A stretch of DNA of 6,386 bases from Bacillota bacterium (GTDB lineage Bacteria > Bacillota > Clostridia > Christensenellales > CAG-138): contig JAEEYN010000155.1 in NCBI GenBank assembly GCA_016288175.1, positions 1 to 6,386 on the forward strand, written 5' to 3'. The position numbers and the translations under genes were made by a program. Positions 6,132-6,386 of the stretch are shown here, in pieces. Position 1 is the first letter of the stretch; each line of letters starts with the position of its first letter. Below the pieces are notes generated by a model that saw only the letters and a list, made by a program, of their open reading frames with translations, was not told the origin of the DNA and did not search any database.

Positions 6132-6147
6132 GTTTTTTCGAAAAAAC
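6132..6147. repeat. AT-rich perfect palindrome upstream of the infC promoter
   Basis: GTTTTTTCGAAAAAAC is a perfect 16-bp palindrome, 13 nt after the exonuclease stop and 3 nt before the infC -35 box. It has no T-tract after it on the plus strand and a stem of mostly A-U pairs, so it is a poor terminator. Its A-tract at about -46 to -41 could serve as an UP element for the infC promoter, or the palindrome could be an operator. Confidence 0.4.
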
Positions 6148-6150
6148 CTG

Positions 6151-6179
6151 TTGACAAGCGGATAAAAGGCCATTATAAT
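6151..6179 (+). promoter_or_regulatory. consensus sigma-70-type promoter of the infC operon
   Basis: A perfect TTGACA (6151-6156) and a perfect TATAAT (6174-6179) are separated by 17 nt. This is the strongest promoter in the window, as expected for a translation gene. The start would be near 6186, about 154 nt before the infC start codon, leaving room for a regulatory leader. Confidence 0.9.
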
Positions 6180-6277
6180 AGCAATGTTCAAGAAGAAGCC
6201 GCCCGCTTCTCACTCGCCGCAGGTATTTATGCAGGCGCAGTCGATGGCAAAAGTACAGCTTAAAAGCTCTCTTTGTG

Positions 6278-6309
6278 TGCGGTGCGGAATGCAGCGCATT
6301 TTTCTTTTT
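6278..6309 (+). terminator. intrinsic terminator inside the infC leader
   Basis: TGCGGTGC (6278-6285) pairs with GCAGCGCA (6291-6298) around the 5-nt loop GGAAT. The 8-bp stem has one G/G mismatch. TTTTTCTTTTT (6299-6309) follows at once. It lies after the infC promoter and before the infC start, so it can only act as an attenuator of infC and the genes behind it. Confidence 0.82.
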
Positions 6310-6324
6310 GAATAAATAAACATC

Positions 6325-6333
6325 AAGGTGGTG
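6325..6333 (+). promoter_or_regulatory. Shine-Dalgarno site that fixes the infC start
   Basis: AAGGTGGTG differs at one base from the ideal AAGGAGGTG. It ends 6 nt before the ATA at 6340, which is the right distance. The two in-frame GTG codons (6328, 6331) lie within this site and so have no ribosome site of their own, and an in-frame TAA at 6313 closes the frame further upstream. Confidence 0.75.
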
Positions 6334-6339
6334 GAACCC

Positions 6340-6386
6340 ATAGCAGCCCAGGAATTGTTGATCAATGAGGAGATTCCGGATAAGGA
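6340..6386 (+). CDS. infC: translation initiation factor IF-3, 5' end only
   Basis: Only the first 15 codons plus two bases are in the window. With the first codon read as Met they give M-AAQELLINEEIPDK. The LLINEEI-x-DK segment is the conserved N-terminus of IF-3, the factor that binds the 30S subunit and rejects wrong start codons. The best start is ATA at 6340, because the Shine-Dalgarno site lies 6 nt upstream and the alternatives fit worse. Non-canonical AUU starts are known for infC in Escherichia coli and other bacteria, where they allow IF-3 to limit its own synthesis; an AUA start would work the same way. The rest of the gene, and probably rpmI and rplT, lie beyond the right edge. 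Confidence 0.85.
   Translation, partial: MAAQELLINEEIPDK

Larger units (their letters stand above)
6186..6339 (+). promoter_or_regulatory. infC leader RNA, candidate transcription attenuator (L20-leader-like)
   Basis: The untranslated leader has several possible hairpins: AGAAGC/GCTTCT around CGCCC (about 6194-6210), CGCCGCA with TGC-A-GGCG (6215-6237, one bulged A), AGCT/AGCT (6258-6265 region), and a strong terminator at 6278-6309. CGCCGCA (6215-6221) can instead pair with TGCGGTG (6278-6284), the 5' arm of the terminator. This gives 7 bp with one G·U and makes two mutually exclusive folds. In Bacillus subtilis the infC-rpmI-rplT leader is known to be attenuated by ribosomal protein L20. 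The architecture here is the same in outline. Homology to that leader is inferred from position, not from matched sequence. Confidence 0.6.

Noticed and set aside
6132..6147. Palindrome after the exonuclease gene as a rho-independent terminator
   Set aside because: The stem is nearly all A-U and no T-tract follows on the plus strand, so it is a weak terminator at best. It is listed as a repeat instead.
6184..6315. 43-codon open frame in the infC leader beginning with ATG at 6184
   Set aside because: The ATG lies only 4 nt after the -10 box, at or before the expected transcription start, so it would not be translated normally. The frame runs through the attenuator terminator. Internal ATGs at 6229 and 6244 lack convincing ribosome sites.

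Overview
The window reads as a piece of a moderately high-GC Clostridia genome (Bacillota), probably of the Ruminococcaceae/Oscillospiraceae or Christensenellales type. This rests on the gene families present: a group II ECF transporter core, a membrane protein that looks like the clostridial CD0519/CD1768 family, and an infC gene with a leader attenuator. Clear TTGACA/TATAAT-type promoters and strong Shine-Dalgarno sites support it. Assignment below class is inference.

Left part, minus strand (1-1428): the 5' two-thirds of a tRNA-Pro(GGG) gene runs off the left edge, with its own near-consensus promoter at 80-108. Next, transcribed in the same direction, is a multi-pass membrane protein (235-1428) related to the nucleoside-recognition/Gate family, with a rho-independent terminator at 183-215. 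A 255-bp divergent intergenic region (1429-1683) separates it from a LysR-family regulator on the plus strand (1684-2583). This region holds a promoter for the regulator and a perfect inverted repeat of LysR-box type. That is the classic layout of a LysR protein controlling a divergent transporter gene.

Middle, plus strand (2589-6119): a promoter whose -35 box lies inside a perfect 13-bp palindrome drives a compact operon: ecfA1 - ecfA2 - ecfT - unknown membrane-anchored protein - DEDDh exonuclease. All junctions overlap or are only 3 nt apart. The first three genes encode the energising module (two ATPases and the transmembrane coupling protein) of a vitamin/cofactor ECF transporter. No substrate-binding S component is present, so those must lie elsewhere, as is usual for group II systems. 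The last gene is clearly more AT-rich than its neighbours and may be an acquired addition.

Right edge (6120-6386): a perfect TTGACA-17-TATAAT promoter, a leader of about 150 nt ending in a strong intrinsic terminator, and then the first 15 codons of infC (translation initiation factor IF-3). The best-supported infC start codon is the non-canonical ATA at 6340. The leader looks like a transcription attenuator of the kind known for infC-rpmI-rplT operons.

I see no IS element, CRISPR array or rRNA. The most interesting points are the infC leader and ATA start, the base-composition jump at the exonuclease gene, the unknown ECF-linked membrane protein, and the missing switch histidine in EcfA1.
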